Part shown: positions 1 to 7,978 of the stretch, piece by piece
How the letters are laid out: each line of letters opens with the position of its first letter
Position numbering within the stretch: the first letter of the stretch is position 1
Origin: Actinomycetota bacterium
GTDB lineage: Bacteria > Actinomycetota > Actinomycetes > Mycobacteriales > Mycobacteriaceae
Assembly: GCA_005787665.1 (NCBI GenBank)
Contig: SYAB01000300.1
Span: 1-31,176 of the forward strand
Direction: 5' to 3'
DNA length: 31,176 nucleotides
Position numbers and translations under genes: made by a program
Notes under the pieces: model-generated
The model's database searches: none
The model's input: the letters and a program-made list of their open reading frames with translations, nothing else
What the model was told of the DNA's origin: nothing

Positions 1-1189
<1,189 letters not shown>

Positions 1190-1208
1190 CGGGGCGCGTC
1201 CCGCCGCC

Positions 1209-2678
1209 TCAGCCGGCCGGCGGGACGTGGGCCTTGAGCCACTCCAGTGCTCCGGCGCTCAACCGGGCCAGTTCCTCGGTCTCATCGTCGTCGAGGGCGG
1301 CCCCGAAGATCTCGCCCATCCGCCGGTTGGTCGCCTCTTCGACCTCCGCGTAGCGCAGCTTCTTGTCGGCCCCGTCAGCGAAGGGCTCCGGCCATCCGAA
1401 CATCCGGGTGTAGTCCTCGCCGCCGTGCAGCATGTGCGCCTCCACCGGCGTGATCCCGGAGTTGACCAGCACGTTGAAATGCACGTCGCCGCGCATCTCC
1501 CGCAGCACGAACATGGTCTGGAACGCTCGGGCTGCGGCATCCTCGGCCAGCGGCATGGCCCGCCACCCCGCGTACATCGGCAGACCGGCCCCCGGCGTCC
1601 CGGCGATGATCTTCTCGCTCAGCGCCGCGATGCGGGCCGTTCCCTGCGCACCGGACAGGTACTTGTGGCCGAAGTCGGCGACTTGATCCCAGTACACCGT
1701 CGCAGCGCCGGCGGCACCCCGCACCGCCACACCCTCGTCCCACAGCGCGCACACGAAATTCGGCTCGAAGATCGCGAACACCGAGGCGACGGTCGACCCC
1801 GTGGCCTCGCCCAGCACCCCGCCCCGGCCGGCGACGTACCCGGCGAACGGGTTCTGGTAGCCGGCCGCAATACTGCCGGCGAAAGTCTCCGGGTGCAGCA
1901 TGAAGATCCCGATGGCTTCGCCCATCGCCGCCCCGGTCGTACTGACCGCTTCCCTCGTTCGCGCGTAGCCCACGTGTCGCTCCTGGAGTTCGGCCGGTGG
2001 CCTGGTCGGTGCCGGCTCGTCTGATCCTACGGATGCGCTCCGCTCCCGATCGGAGAAGTCCTCGGGGTAGTCCAGGGGAACCCCGAGCGTGGTCAGCGTC
2101 ATCGCCAGGGCGTCGTACTGGCCGACCAGCGTGACGAACTCGATGAGCTGGCGACGGTCGAGCAGTCCACTCAGCCGTCGCCAGCTGTCGTCGGACAGGG
2201 ACCGCCGGGCCACCAGCTCGTCGACGGCGGCCAGCAGCACCTGTTGTCGGCCGGACAGCCCGGCCGGCGCCGGCCAGCTGAAGATCCCGGCCTGGGTGGC
2301 GGCATCGACCCCGCGCCGGAGCGCGATACGGCGGTGCTGCTGAAGTTCGTACTCGCACCCACGAAGGTGGCCCACCCGCAGGATGGCCAGCTCGGTGTCG
2401 GCCCCCGGTAGCCGGCCCCGGCGCAAAAGCACGCCGGCGAACGGCGCCCAGGCCCAGAACAGCCGCCGGTGCTGGGCCAGCACGGTGAACAGGTGGAACT
2501 CCGGGACACCCCAGACCCGTGCGGCAAACCGGCAGAACAGCCAGCCGAACCATCCCAGCTCGCGGCGGCCTCCCGGGGGGACACGGCAGGGGACCGCCGG
2601 GGCCGCCGAAGCCGAAGCCGAATCGGATCGAGTGGCCGGGAGGCCGTTCGAGGAAGCCAGTGGTTCGTACGATGCCAT
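1209..2678 (-). CDS. Fusion protein: carboxymuconolactone decarboxylase-like domain plus SCO6745-family domain
   Basis: A 489-residue protein with two recognisable halves. Residues about 40-208 look like an AhpD/carboxymuconolactone-decarboxylase-like helical domain. The typical helix RVGHLRGCEYELQQH carries one cysteine (C108), and the second cysteine of the CxxC peroxidase motif is glutamate, so thiol peroxidase activity is unlikely. Residues about 231-489 resemble the SCO6745 family of actinobacterial helical proteins of unknown function, including a VLREMRGDVHFNVLVNSG segment and a C-terminal helix ending in LEWLKA. A low-complexity linker rich in Ser, Pro and Glu (about 209-230) joins them with no stop or frame change. 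The ATG at 2678 was chosen because it opens this frame 38 nt after the SDR stop. Its ribosome site is weak. No reaction can be assigned. Operonic position between the SDR and the kinase is inferred from spacing. Confidence 0.8.
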   Translation of the reverse strand: MASYEPLASSNGLPATRSDSASASAAPAVPCRVPPGGRRELGWFGWLFCRFAARVWGVPEFHLFTVLAQHRRLFWAWAPFAGVLLRRGRLPGADTELAILRVGHLRGCEYELQQHRRIALRRGVDAATQAGIFSWPAPAGLSGRQQVLLAAVDELVARRSLSDDSWRRLSGLLDRRQLIEFVTLVGQYDALAMTLTTLGVPLDYPEDFSDRERSASVGSDEPAPTRPPAELQERHVGYARTREAVSTTGAAMGEAIGIFMLHPETFAGSIAAGYQNPFAGYVAGRGGVLGEATGSTVASVFAIFEPNFVCALWDEGVAVRGAAGAATVYWDQVADFGHKYLSGAQGTARIAALSEKIIAGTPGAGLPMYAGWRAMPLAEDAAARAFQTMFVLREMRGDVHFNVLVNSGITPVEAHMLHGGEDYTRMFGWPEPFADGADKKLRYAEVEEATNRRMGEIFGAALDDDETEELARLSAGALEWLKAHVPPAG

Positions 2679-2716
2679 TCACCGATCCTAGGGACGGCGG
2701 CAGAACCCTCGGCTCG

Positions 2717-3535
2717 TCAGCCGCCCAGGAGGCGCCCGGACACAGCGATTGCCAGCCGCCTGGGCAACACCCGGGTGATCACCCTGGAGACGAAGGCGTT
2801 GGCCATGCCGTCGACGAAGCTTGGTTTTCGGCGCGCCAATACCCGGATCGTGTGCGCGACGACCTGCTCCGGTGTGCGTGTGAAGGCCTTCGCCGCCGCG
2901 CCCGACGCGGCCCCCACTGCAGCCTCACCGGCCAGTTCAAAGAACGGCGTGTCCGTTAGTCCCGGGCACACCGCGAGAATCCGGACACCGTTCTTGCGCT
3001 CCTCGGCCCAGACCGCCTCGGTGAAGGACAGTACGAAGGCCTTCGTCGCGCCGTAGACGGCCATTTTCGGCAGCGGCTGGAATGCTGCGGTGGAAGCGAT
3101 GTTGATGATCGCCCCCGAACCGCGGGCCCGCATCTGCGGCAGGTAGCGGGCGGTGGCGCCGACCATCATCCGGCAGTTGAGTTCGACCTCGTCCTCGAGT
3201 CGCTGCGGGTCGGCATCGGCCACGTCGCTATGCGTTCCGAAGCCGGCGTTGTTGACCAGCACGCCGACCTCCAGGCCCAACTCGTTCGTTCGCCGCCACA
3301 GCTCCGCGGCGGCGGTCGGCACCGAGAGATCCATCGGGATCACGGTGACAGCGACGCCGTGGGCTTCGCGCAGCCGTGCGGCCAGCTCGTCGAGCCGGTC
3401 AGCGCTGCGGGCAACCACGACGAGATCGTGGCCGCGGGCGGCGAACTGCCGGGCGAACTCGGCGCCGATGCCGGTCGACGCCCCGGTGATCAGGGTGACC
3501 GTGCGCCCGTCCGCGAGTCCATCCACGAGCGACAT
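2717..3535 (-). CDS. Short-chain dehydrogenase/reductase (classical SDR)
   Basis: A 272-residue NAD(P)H-dependent oxidoreductase. It has the dinucleotide-binding motif TGASTGIG (residues 17-24), NNAG (95-98) and the catalytic Ser-Tyr-Lys set: S148 in NIAS, Y161 and K165 in YGATK. After this comes the PGLTDTPF loop, and the family as a whole acts on acyl or alcohol substrates. Arg42-Ser43 after the second strand (VVVAR) favours NADPH over NADH. The start at 3535 (MSLVDGLADG) places the Rossmann fold at the normal distance from the N-terminus. The frame continues upstream to 3643, but only through the tandem repeat and into the start of the divergent gene, so that extension is rejected. Substrate unknown. 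Its position beside a PDIM-like cluster that lacks an obvious ketone reductase makes it a candidate for that step, but this is inference only. Confidence 0.88.
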   Translation of the reverse strand: MSLVDGLADGRTVTLITGASTGIGAEFARQFAARGHDLVVVARSADRLDELAARLREAHGVAVTVIPMDLSVPTAAAELWRRTNELGLEVGVLVNNAGFGTHSDVADADPQRLEDEVELNCRMMVGATARYLPQMRARGSGAIINIASTAAFQPLPKMAVYGATKAFVLSFTEAVWAEERKNGVRILAVCPGLTDTPFFELAGEAAVGAASGAAAKAFTRTPEQVVAHTIRVLARRKPSFVDGMANAFVSRVITRVLPRRLAIAVSGRLLGG

Positions 3536-3540
3536 CGTAG

Positions 3541-3632
3541 AGGCCCGCCGTCGGGCCGGGTATCCTCGCCGAGGCCCGTCGTCGGGCCGGGTATCCTCGC
3601 CGAGGCCCCTCAGGGGCCGGGTACCATCGACG
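3541..3632. repeat. 31-bp tandem repeat, three copies, each a GC hairpin followed by a -10-like box
   Basis: Three head-to-tail units at 3541-3571, 3572-3602 and 3603-3632 (31, 31 and 30 bp). Each begins with a perfect 6-bp inverted repeat. Units 1 and 2 have GGCCCG/CGGGCC with 4-nt loops; unit 3 has GGCCCC/GGGGCC with a 3-nt loop. One base pair therefore changes on both sides in unit 3 and pairing is kept. Each hairpin is followed by GGG and then TATCCT (3561, 3592) or TACCAT (3622), all fitting the mycobacterial -10 pattern TANNNT. The array fills the 99-bp gap between the divergent SDR and acyltransferase genes. Confidence 0.85.
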
Positions 3633-3635
3633 ATG
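3622..3635 (+). promoter_or_regulatory. Promoter -10 box for a predicted leaderless transcript of the WS/DGAT gene
   Basis: TACCAT at 3622-3627 matches TANNNT. Seven bases separate it from the G of the GTG start at 3635, the usual distance from the -10 box to the transcription start. No Shine-Dalgarno sequence lies upstream of this GTG. Together these suggest that transcription begins on the start codon, as in many leaderless mycobacterial mRNAs. No convincing -35 box was seen. Confidence 0.5.
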
Positions 3636-5053
3636 TGCAGCATCCGCAGCGAGTCAGCGGATTAGACGCCAGCTTCTTTTCCCTCGAAACCGCAACGCAA
3701 CCGATGCAAGTGTTTTCGGTGCTGGAGTTGGATACGACGACGATTCCCGGCGGCTACCGATTCGATGGTCTGCGAGACGCGCTCGCGGCGCGGATCCGGG
3801 CGATCCCGGAGTTCCGGGAGAAGCTCTCGGACGGCCCGCTGAACATCGGCCATCCGGTGTGGGTCCGGGACGACGACTTCGATATCGACCGGCATCTGCA
3901 CCGGATCACCCTGCCCGCACCCGGCACCCAGGAGGAGCTGACCGAGGTCTGCGGCCGGCTGGCCGGGCTGCCACTGGATCGTCGCCGGCCACTGTGGGAG
4001 ATGTGGGTTATCGAGGGCCTGGGAGGTTCTTCGGGCACGGACCGGCTGGCCGTCCTGCTCAAGGTTCACCACGCCGCGGCGGACGGCGTGACCTACGCCA
4101 ACATGATGTCGCGGCTGTGCAGTTCCGAACCCGCGCCGGCGCCGCCGGATCTGATCGAGGCACCGGCGGCGGTCGGCCCGTTGCGGGAGGCGCTCGACGG
4201 TCTGGCCCAGTTCGCGAGCCGGCCGGTGAATCTGGTGGCCCGGGTGCTGCCTGCGGCCGCGCGCGCAGTCCTCGACGCCGCCCGCCGGGCCCGCGCCGGC
4301 CGCGCCATGGCAGCCCCGTTCACGGCCCCCTGCACTGCACTGAACGCCAAGTTCACCGCCCGGCGTAATGTGGCGTTCGCGCGACTCGACCTCGACGAGG
4401 TCAAGAGGGTCAAGGATCATTTCGGGGTCAAGGTAAACGACGTGGTGGGGACCCTGGTGGGCGGGGTGATGCGCCAGTTCTTGCTTGACCGCGGCGAATT
4501 GCCCACGTCCTCCCTGGTGGCGCTGGAACCGGTTTCGGTGCACGGGCTGTCCGATCGGACCGCGCGTAATCAGGTTTCGGGCATGCTCGTCGCACTGCAG
4601 ACCCAGATCGCAGATCCGGTGGCCCGACTCAGGGCCGTCGCGACGGTGAACACCGTTGCCAAGGAGCAGGTTTCGGCGATCAGCCCGATGCTGCTCCAGG
4701 ATTTCGGTGAGGTGGTCGGTTCGGTTCTGCTCGGTATCGCGAAGCGGGTTTACGCCCGCCTGACCCGGTTCCGCCCGAACTATAACGTCATCTTGTCCAA
4801 CGTGCCGGGCCCGGATCCGGCCCGCTACTTTCTCGGCGCCGCGGTCTCGGCGATGTACCCGTTCGGGCCGGTACTGCTCGGTGCGGGCATCAACTTCACG
4901 CTGTGGTCGGTGAACGGGACACTGCACATCGGGCTGATCTCGAACCCTGAGGTGATCCCGGCGCTGTCAGACCTGGCCGACGGTCTGAACGCGGGCCTGC
5001 GCGAACTGCTCACTGAGATCGGCGGCGCAGGAACGGCTTCCGCCGCAGTCTAG
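3635..5053 (+). CDS. Wax ester synthase/diacylglycerol acyltransferase (WS/DGAT) family protein
   Basis: A 472-residue O-acyltransferase of the bacterial WS/DGAT (Tgs) family, which transfers acyl chains from CoA to long-chain alcohols or diacylglycerol. The catalytic motif HHxxxDG is intact as HHAAADG (H145, H146, D150, G151). The N-terminus reads RVSGLDASFFSLE, close to the family's usual opening, and fixes the start at the GTG at 3635; the first ATG, at about 3704, would remove that conserved block. Near the C-terminus are SNVPGPDPARYFLGA and a hydrophobic AGINFTLWSVNG segment, both family hallmarks. It is the only plus-strand gene and converges with papA5, whose stop lies 15 nt away. It may make storage wax or triacylglycerol unrelated to the cluster, or acylate the cluster's alcohol product. 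The family is clear; the substrate is not. Confidence 0.92.
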   Translation: MQHPQRVSGLDASFFSLETATQPMQVFSVLELDTTTIPGGYRFDGLRDALAARIRAIPEFREKLSDGPLNIGHPVWVRDDDFDIDRHLHRITLPAPGTQEELTEVCGRLAGLPLDRRRPLWEMWVIEGLGGSSGTDRLAVLLKVHHAAADGVTYANMMSRLCSSEPAPAPPDLIEAPAAVGPLREALDGLAQFASRPVNLVARVLPAAARAVLDAARRARAGRAMAAPFTAPCTALNAKFTARRNVAFARLDLDEVKRVKDHFGVKVNDVVGTLVGGVMRQFLLDRGELPTSSLVALEPVSVHGLSDRTARNQVSGMLVALQTQIADPVARLRAVATVNTVAKEQVSAISPMLLQDFGEVVGSVLLGIAKRVYARLTRFRPNYNVILSNVPGPDPARYFLGAAVSAMYPFGPVLLGAGINFTLWSVNGTLHIGLISNPEVIPALSDLADGLNAGLRELLTEIGGAGTASAAV

Positions 5054-5066
5054 CGGGAATCCCGCT
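5052..5066. terminator. Short perfect inverted repeat between convergent genes
   Basis: AGCGGGA-A-TCCCGCT is a perfect 7-bp inverted repeat in the 15-nt gap between the convergent WS/DGAT and papA5 stops, overlapping the end of the WS/DGAT stop codon. It has no T-run on either side, so an intrinsic terminator is only a possibility. Confidence 0.3.
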
Positions 5067-5068
5067 GA

Positions 5069-6316
5069 CTAGTCCGTCACCTGCGCGTACCGGGACGGGA
5101 TGGCGGCCAGGATCTTGTGGATCTCGGCGACATACCGTTCGGGTTCGGGTCCGTGGCTGTGGTAGCTGACCATCAGACGACCGTCAAACGTACCGGCCGA
5201 ATACATGTCGACTCCCGCCGATGTCGACGCGAACAGCAAGTCGAGTGCGTACTGCTCGACCACCAGATCGGGCGGAGTGCGCAGTGGGGGCAGTTTCCCG
5301 CCGTCCGTCGCCATCACGACGTCGGGCAGACCGGGCGGGTTTCCCTGGTACTCCAGGCCGAAGTGCAGAAACGACTGTTGGATCACGCCTTCAGCCAGAT
5401 CAGCGCGGAACGCCCCGACGATATCGCGGGCCAAGTCCAAGATATCGGTGTCCGAGCGGATCTCGGCCAGGTACATCGCCATCCCCACCGGGTTGGTCGC
5501 CTCGGTGGAACCGACCGGCGGGTCCAGGCGGAAGCGCAGATCCACCGGGTAGATGTAGGGAATCGGAAGGTGCGGGTTCTCCCGAATCTTCCACTCGGCC
5601 AGCAAGATCGAAGCGGCAGTCAGGGAGTTCAGACTCACCCGTCGATCCGCACAGATGGCGGTCAGGGCTTGGGTCTCGGCACGGGAGAGTCGACAGACGG
5701 CCGACGGTACCAGCACCGACTGCAGGCCGACACGTCCGACATTTCGCCTGGAGGGAGGCAGCTCGTAGGCGAAGATCGCAGGCAGGAAGCGCTCCAGGCC
5801 GAACCGCTGAAGTTTGACGATGCCACGCTCGGCAAGCACCGCCTCCAACGACTCCGGAACGGGCTCAGTCGTGACCGGGCCGACGCCGGTGCCGGTGACG
5901 ATGTCGGTGTACCAGCCGAACAACTTCTCCAGCAGCGCGAACGAGTGGTGCGCATCGGAGAGTGCATGGTTGGTGAAAAGGGTGACTTCGGAACGCTCCT
6001 CGCCGTATCTGAGTCGCAGGTTGACCAGTGACTCGGACTGCTTCGGCAGCCGCCCAGGCGACGTGTCGCCGATCTTCTCGAGCCACATTCCCTCATGCTC
6101 GTATTCATCGACCATGATCTGGTGCCGCCCGTCGGCGCCCCGCTCGAGGTAACCGGCATGGGCGGGGTGTACTCGCAACAGCGTCTCGAACGCTTCCGAC
6201 ATCGCGCCTACGTCCACCGGACCGCGCAGCGTGACGGTGAGACTGATGAAGCTCTCGGCTTTCGCGTAGAACTCCTCGCTGGGCGACAGGTGGCGGATCG
6301 ACGTTGAGCCAAACAC
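5069..6316 (-). CDS. papA5: PapA5-like phthiocerol-type acyltransferase
   Basis: A 415-residue polyketide-associated acyltransferase, similar along its length to M. tuberculosis PapA5, which esterifies the two hydroxyls of phthiocerol with mycocerosic acids. Shared stretches include the opening SIRHLSPSEE, ESLEAVLAERGI, HLPIPYIYPVDLRF, GSTEATNPVGMAMYLAEI and the RADLAEGVIQQS helix. The active-site motif HHxxxDG appears as NHALSDA: the essential second His (H117) and Asp (D121) are present, while the first His and final Gly are replaced. It starts with the GTG at 6316, behind a strong ribosome site, 31 nt after drrC. It is the last gene of the minus-strand cluster and occupies the same place as papA5 in the PDIM locus. 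Its acceptor is inferred to be the diol or ketol made by the PpsA/PpsE pair. Its acyl donor is unknown because mas is absent here. Confidence 0.9.
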   Translation of the reverse strand: MFGSTSIRHLSPSEEFYAKAESFISLTVTLRGPVDVGAMSEAFETLLRVHPAHAGYLERGADGRHQIMVDEYEHEGMWLEKIGDTSPGRLPKQSESLVNLRLRYGEERSEVTLFTNHALSDAHHSFALLEKLFGWYTDIVTGTGVGPVTTEPVPESLEAVLAERGIVKLQRFGLERFLPAIFAYELPPSRRNVGRVGLQSVLVPSAVCRLSRAETQALTAICADRRVSLNSLTAASILLAEWKIRENPHLPIPYIYPVDLRFRLDPPVGSTEATNPVGMAMYLAEIRSDTDILDLARDIVGAFRADLAEGVIQQSFLHFGLEYQGNPPGLPDVVMATDGGKLPPLRTPPDLVVEQYALDLLFASTSAGVDMYSAGTFDGRLMVSYHSHGPEPERYVAEIHKILAAIPSRYAQVTD

Positions 6317-6323
6317 TAGGGAG

Positions 6324-6331
6324 ACCTCCTT
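6324..6331 (-). promoter_or_regulatory. Strong ribosome binding site of papA5
   Basis: AAGGAGGT lies 7 nt upstream of the GTG at 6316. It is a near-perfect Shine-Dalgarno match and supports that GTG as the start. It is the strongest ribosome site seen in the cluster. Confidence 0.8.
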
Positions 6332-6347
6332 GTGCGGATCTCGCGGT

Positions 6348-7169
6348 TCACCGACTGGTACTCGCGCGACGGTAACCCATCATGATGGGCAGCAGGCAGA
6401 CCACGAAGATCGCGCTGCACCACACCAGGGTGGTGATCATCGGAGACAACACCGGGCCGCCTATCGACAGACCGCGCATGGCGTCGACGGCCGGCGACAT
6501 CGGCTGGTTACGGACGATCGGTTGGACCCAGTCCGGATACCGGTCCACCGGCACAAATCCAGTGCAGAAGGTCGCGCCGAGGATGATGACCGGCTGTATC
6601 GCTTCCACCATCACCGTTTTCGGCCAGTACAGCGCAACCGCGGTCACCAGCGCTGCGAACGCCACCCCGAACATCACCGGGATGGCGATCCACAGCAGGG
6701 CGGCGGCGACACCCTGATGGAAGCGGAAGCCGAGGATCAGCCCGGTCCCCAGCAGGATCATGGTGGTCAGCAGCAGCCGTGCCGTCTCCGCGCCCAGTCG
6801 GGCGAGCAGTCCCGCGGCGCGATGGATGGGCAGTGACCACATCCTGGCCAGGAACCCGTCCGCCCGCTCGGCGCCGATGCCGACCATCCCGGTCGTCGCT
6901 CCCGACATCGTCGCCAGCAGGGCCACCAACGGCAGGCTGCGGTACAGCGCGTCCTCGCCGGTGATCGCGGTGATCGAATCCCCGAACACCACCTTGAGTG
7001 TGAGCAGGAACGCAACCGGAAGCAGCACGGCGTGCACGAGCGTCATCGGCGTCCGAGCGGAGCGCAGCAACAGCCGGCGGGTCAATACCCCGGTCTGGGA
7101 CAGCAGCGACCGCGGTGAGGCCTCTCCGTTTGCCCGGGCCGCGACCGGTGCCGTGTCGAGGACCTTCAT
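6348..7169 (-). CDS. drrC: DrrC-like ABC-2 transporter permease
   Basis: A 273-residue membrane subunit of an ABC exporter, with about six hydrophobic segments and the ABC-2 fold. It closely follows M. tuberculosis DrrC: GLLARLGAETARLLLTTMIL, GTGLILGFRFHQG, GFVPVDRYPDWVQP, AMRGLSIGGPVLSPM and the end MGYRRAS all have direct counterparts there. In M. tuberculosis DrrC is needed to place PDIM at the cell surface. The ATG at 7169 overlaps the last base of the drrB stop (TGATG), so the two are translationally coupled. With DrrA and DrrB it should form the exporter of the lipid made by this cluster. The cargo assignment comes from context. Confidence 0.93.
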   Translation of the reverse strand: MKVLDTAPVAARANGEASPRSLLSQTGVLTRRLLLRSARTPMTLVHAVLLPVAFLLTLKVVFGDSITAITGEDALYRSLPLVALLATMSGATTGMVGIGAERADGFLARMWSLPIHRAAGLLARLGAETARLLLTTMILLGTGLILGFRFHQGVAAALLWIAIPVMFGVAFAALVTAVALYWPKTVMVEAIQPVIILGATFCTGFVPVDRYPDWVQPIVRNQPMSPAVDAMRGLSIGGPVLSPMITTLVWCSAIFVVCLLPIMMGYRRASTSR

Positions 7170-7978
7170 CAGCCCCTCCGCCGGTAGACCAGTACCGCCC
7201 AGGGCAGGGTCACCGCCATGATGCCGATCACCCAGGCCAGTGCCGGGGCGATGACCGACCAGGTCACCGGTGCCACGCCGTCGGCGGAGTCACCGGCGAG
7301 TGCCTGCATGGCGTAGACCACCCGGGAGATCGGCTGATTCTCGACGACCGGCTGTATCCACTCCGGAAACCGGTGCAGCGGTTGGATTCCCACCGACAGG
7401 AAGCCGAAGATCAACTGCGGCAGCAACAACCACTGCGCGGTCGCGGCGGGATCCCGGGACTTGGTGCCCAGGGTGTCGCCGACCAGGGCCAGAGCCAGGC
7501 CGGTGAGCACCGCGAGCAGGCAGAACGCGGCCGCGTACCACGGTCCACGATGGAATCGGAAGCCGATGGCGTAGCCGCAGGCCAGTGCGACCGCCAGGCC
7601 GATCAGGACCCGGTAGACACTCGCGGCGATCCGGGCCGCCAGGGGGGCCAACGACGGAATCGGCAGCGACTGGAAGCGGCGGTTGATGCCCTGCACCGAG
7701 TCGGTGGCGGCCCGGAAGGCGGTGGAGATCGACGCGAAAGCGATGGCCTGCAGCACGATCAACGGCACCAGGTACTGGGCGTAGCTGCTCATCTTCAGAT
7801 CGGGGCCGTCCATCAGCCGGTTCAGCGGGATGTAGAGACTGGCCGTCGCGGCGATCGACACCACGACGCCGACCGCCACTTCGCCGTTACGCAGCGTGGG
7901 GGCGATCAGGCGGATGGTGAGGACCCACCACTGCTGCAGACCCGACGGAACCGGACGCGTCGCGGTCAGCGCGGTCAC
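7169..7978 (-). CDS. drrB: DrrB-like ABC-2 transporter permease
   Basis: A 269-residue polytopic membrane protein and the second permease of the exporter. It shares with M. tuberculosis DrrB the segments AFRAATDSVQGINRRFQSLP, CGYAIGFRFHRGPW, FLSVGIQPLHRFPEWIQP and ENQPISRVVYAMQALAGD. Five to six hydrophobic helices are evident, the first after LTIRLIAPTLRNGEV. The GTG at 7978 overlaps the drrA stop by four bases (GTGA), and the stop overlaps the drrC start by one base, so the three genes form a tightly coupled unit. Like DrrC, it probably flips or exports a hydrophobic polyketide ester across the inner membrane. The gene family is secure; the transported lipid is inferred. Confidence 0.93.
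   Translation of the reverse strand: MTALTATRPVPSGLQQWWVLTIRLIAPTLRNGEVAVGVVVSIAATASLYIPLNRLMDGPDLKMSSYAQYLVPLIVLQAIAFASISTAFRAATDSVQGINRRFQSLPIPSLAPLAARIAASVYRVLIGLAVALACGYAIGFRFHRGPWYAAAFCLLAVLTGLALALVGDTLGTKSRDPAATAQWLLLPQLIFGFLSVGIQPLHRFPEWIQPVVENQPISRVVYAMQALAGDSADGVAPVTWSVIAPALAWVIGIMAVTLPWAVLVYRRRG

Noticed and set aside
3541..3632. Tandem repeat as a short CRISPR array
   Set aside because: Units abut with no unique spacers and each unit is itself a palindrome; no cas gene is present.
3230..3634. Longer N-terminus for the WS/DGAT protein
   Set aside because: The upstream frame runs through the SDR gene on the other strand and the repeat array. The conserved family start lies just after the GTG at 3635.
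3536..3643. Longer N-terminus for the SDR, starting at 3643
   Set aside because: The added residues are a translation of the tandem repeat and would overlap the start of the divergent acyltransferase gene.
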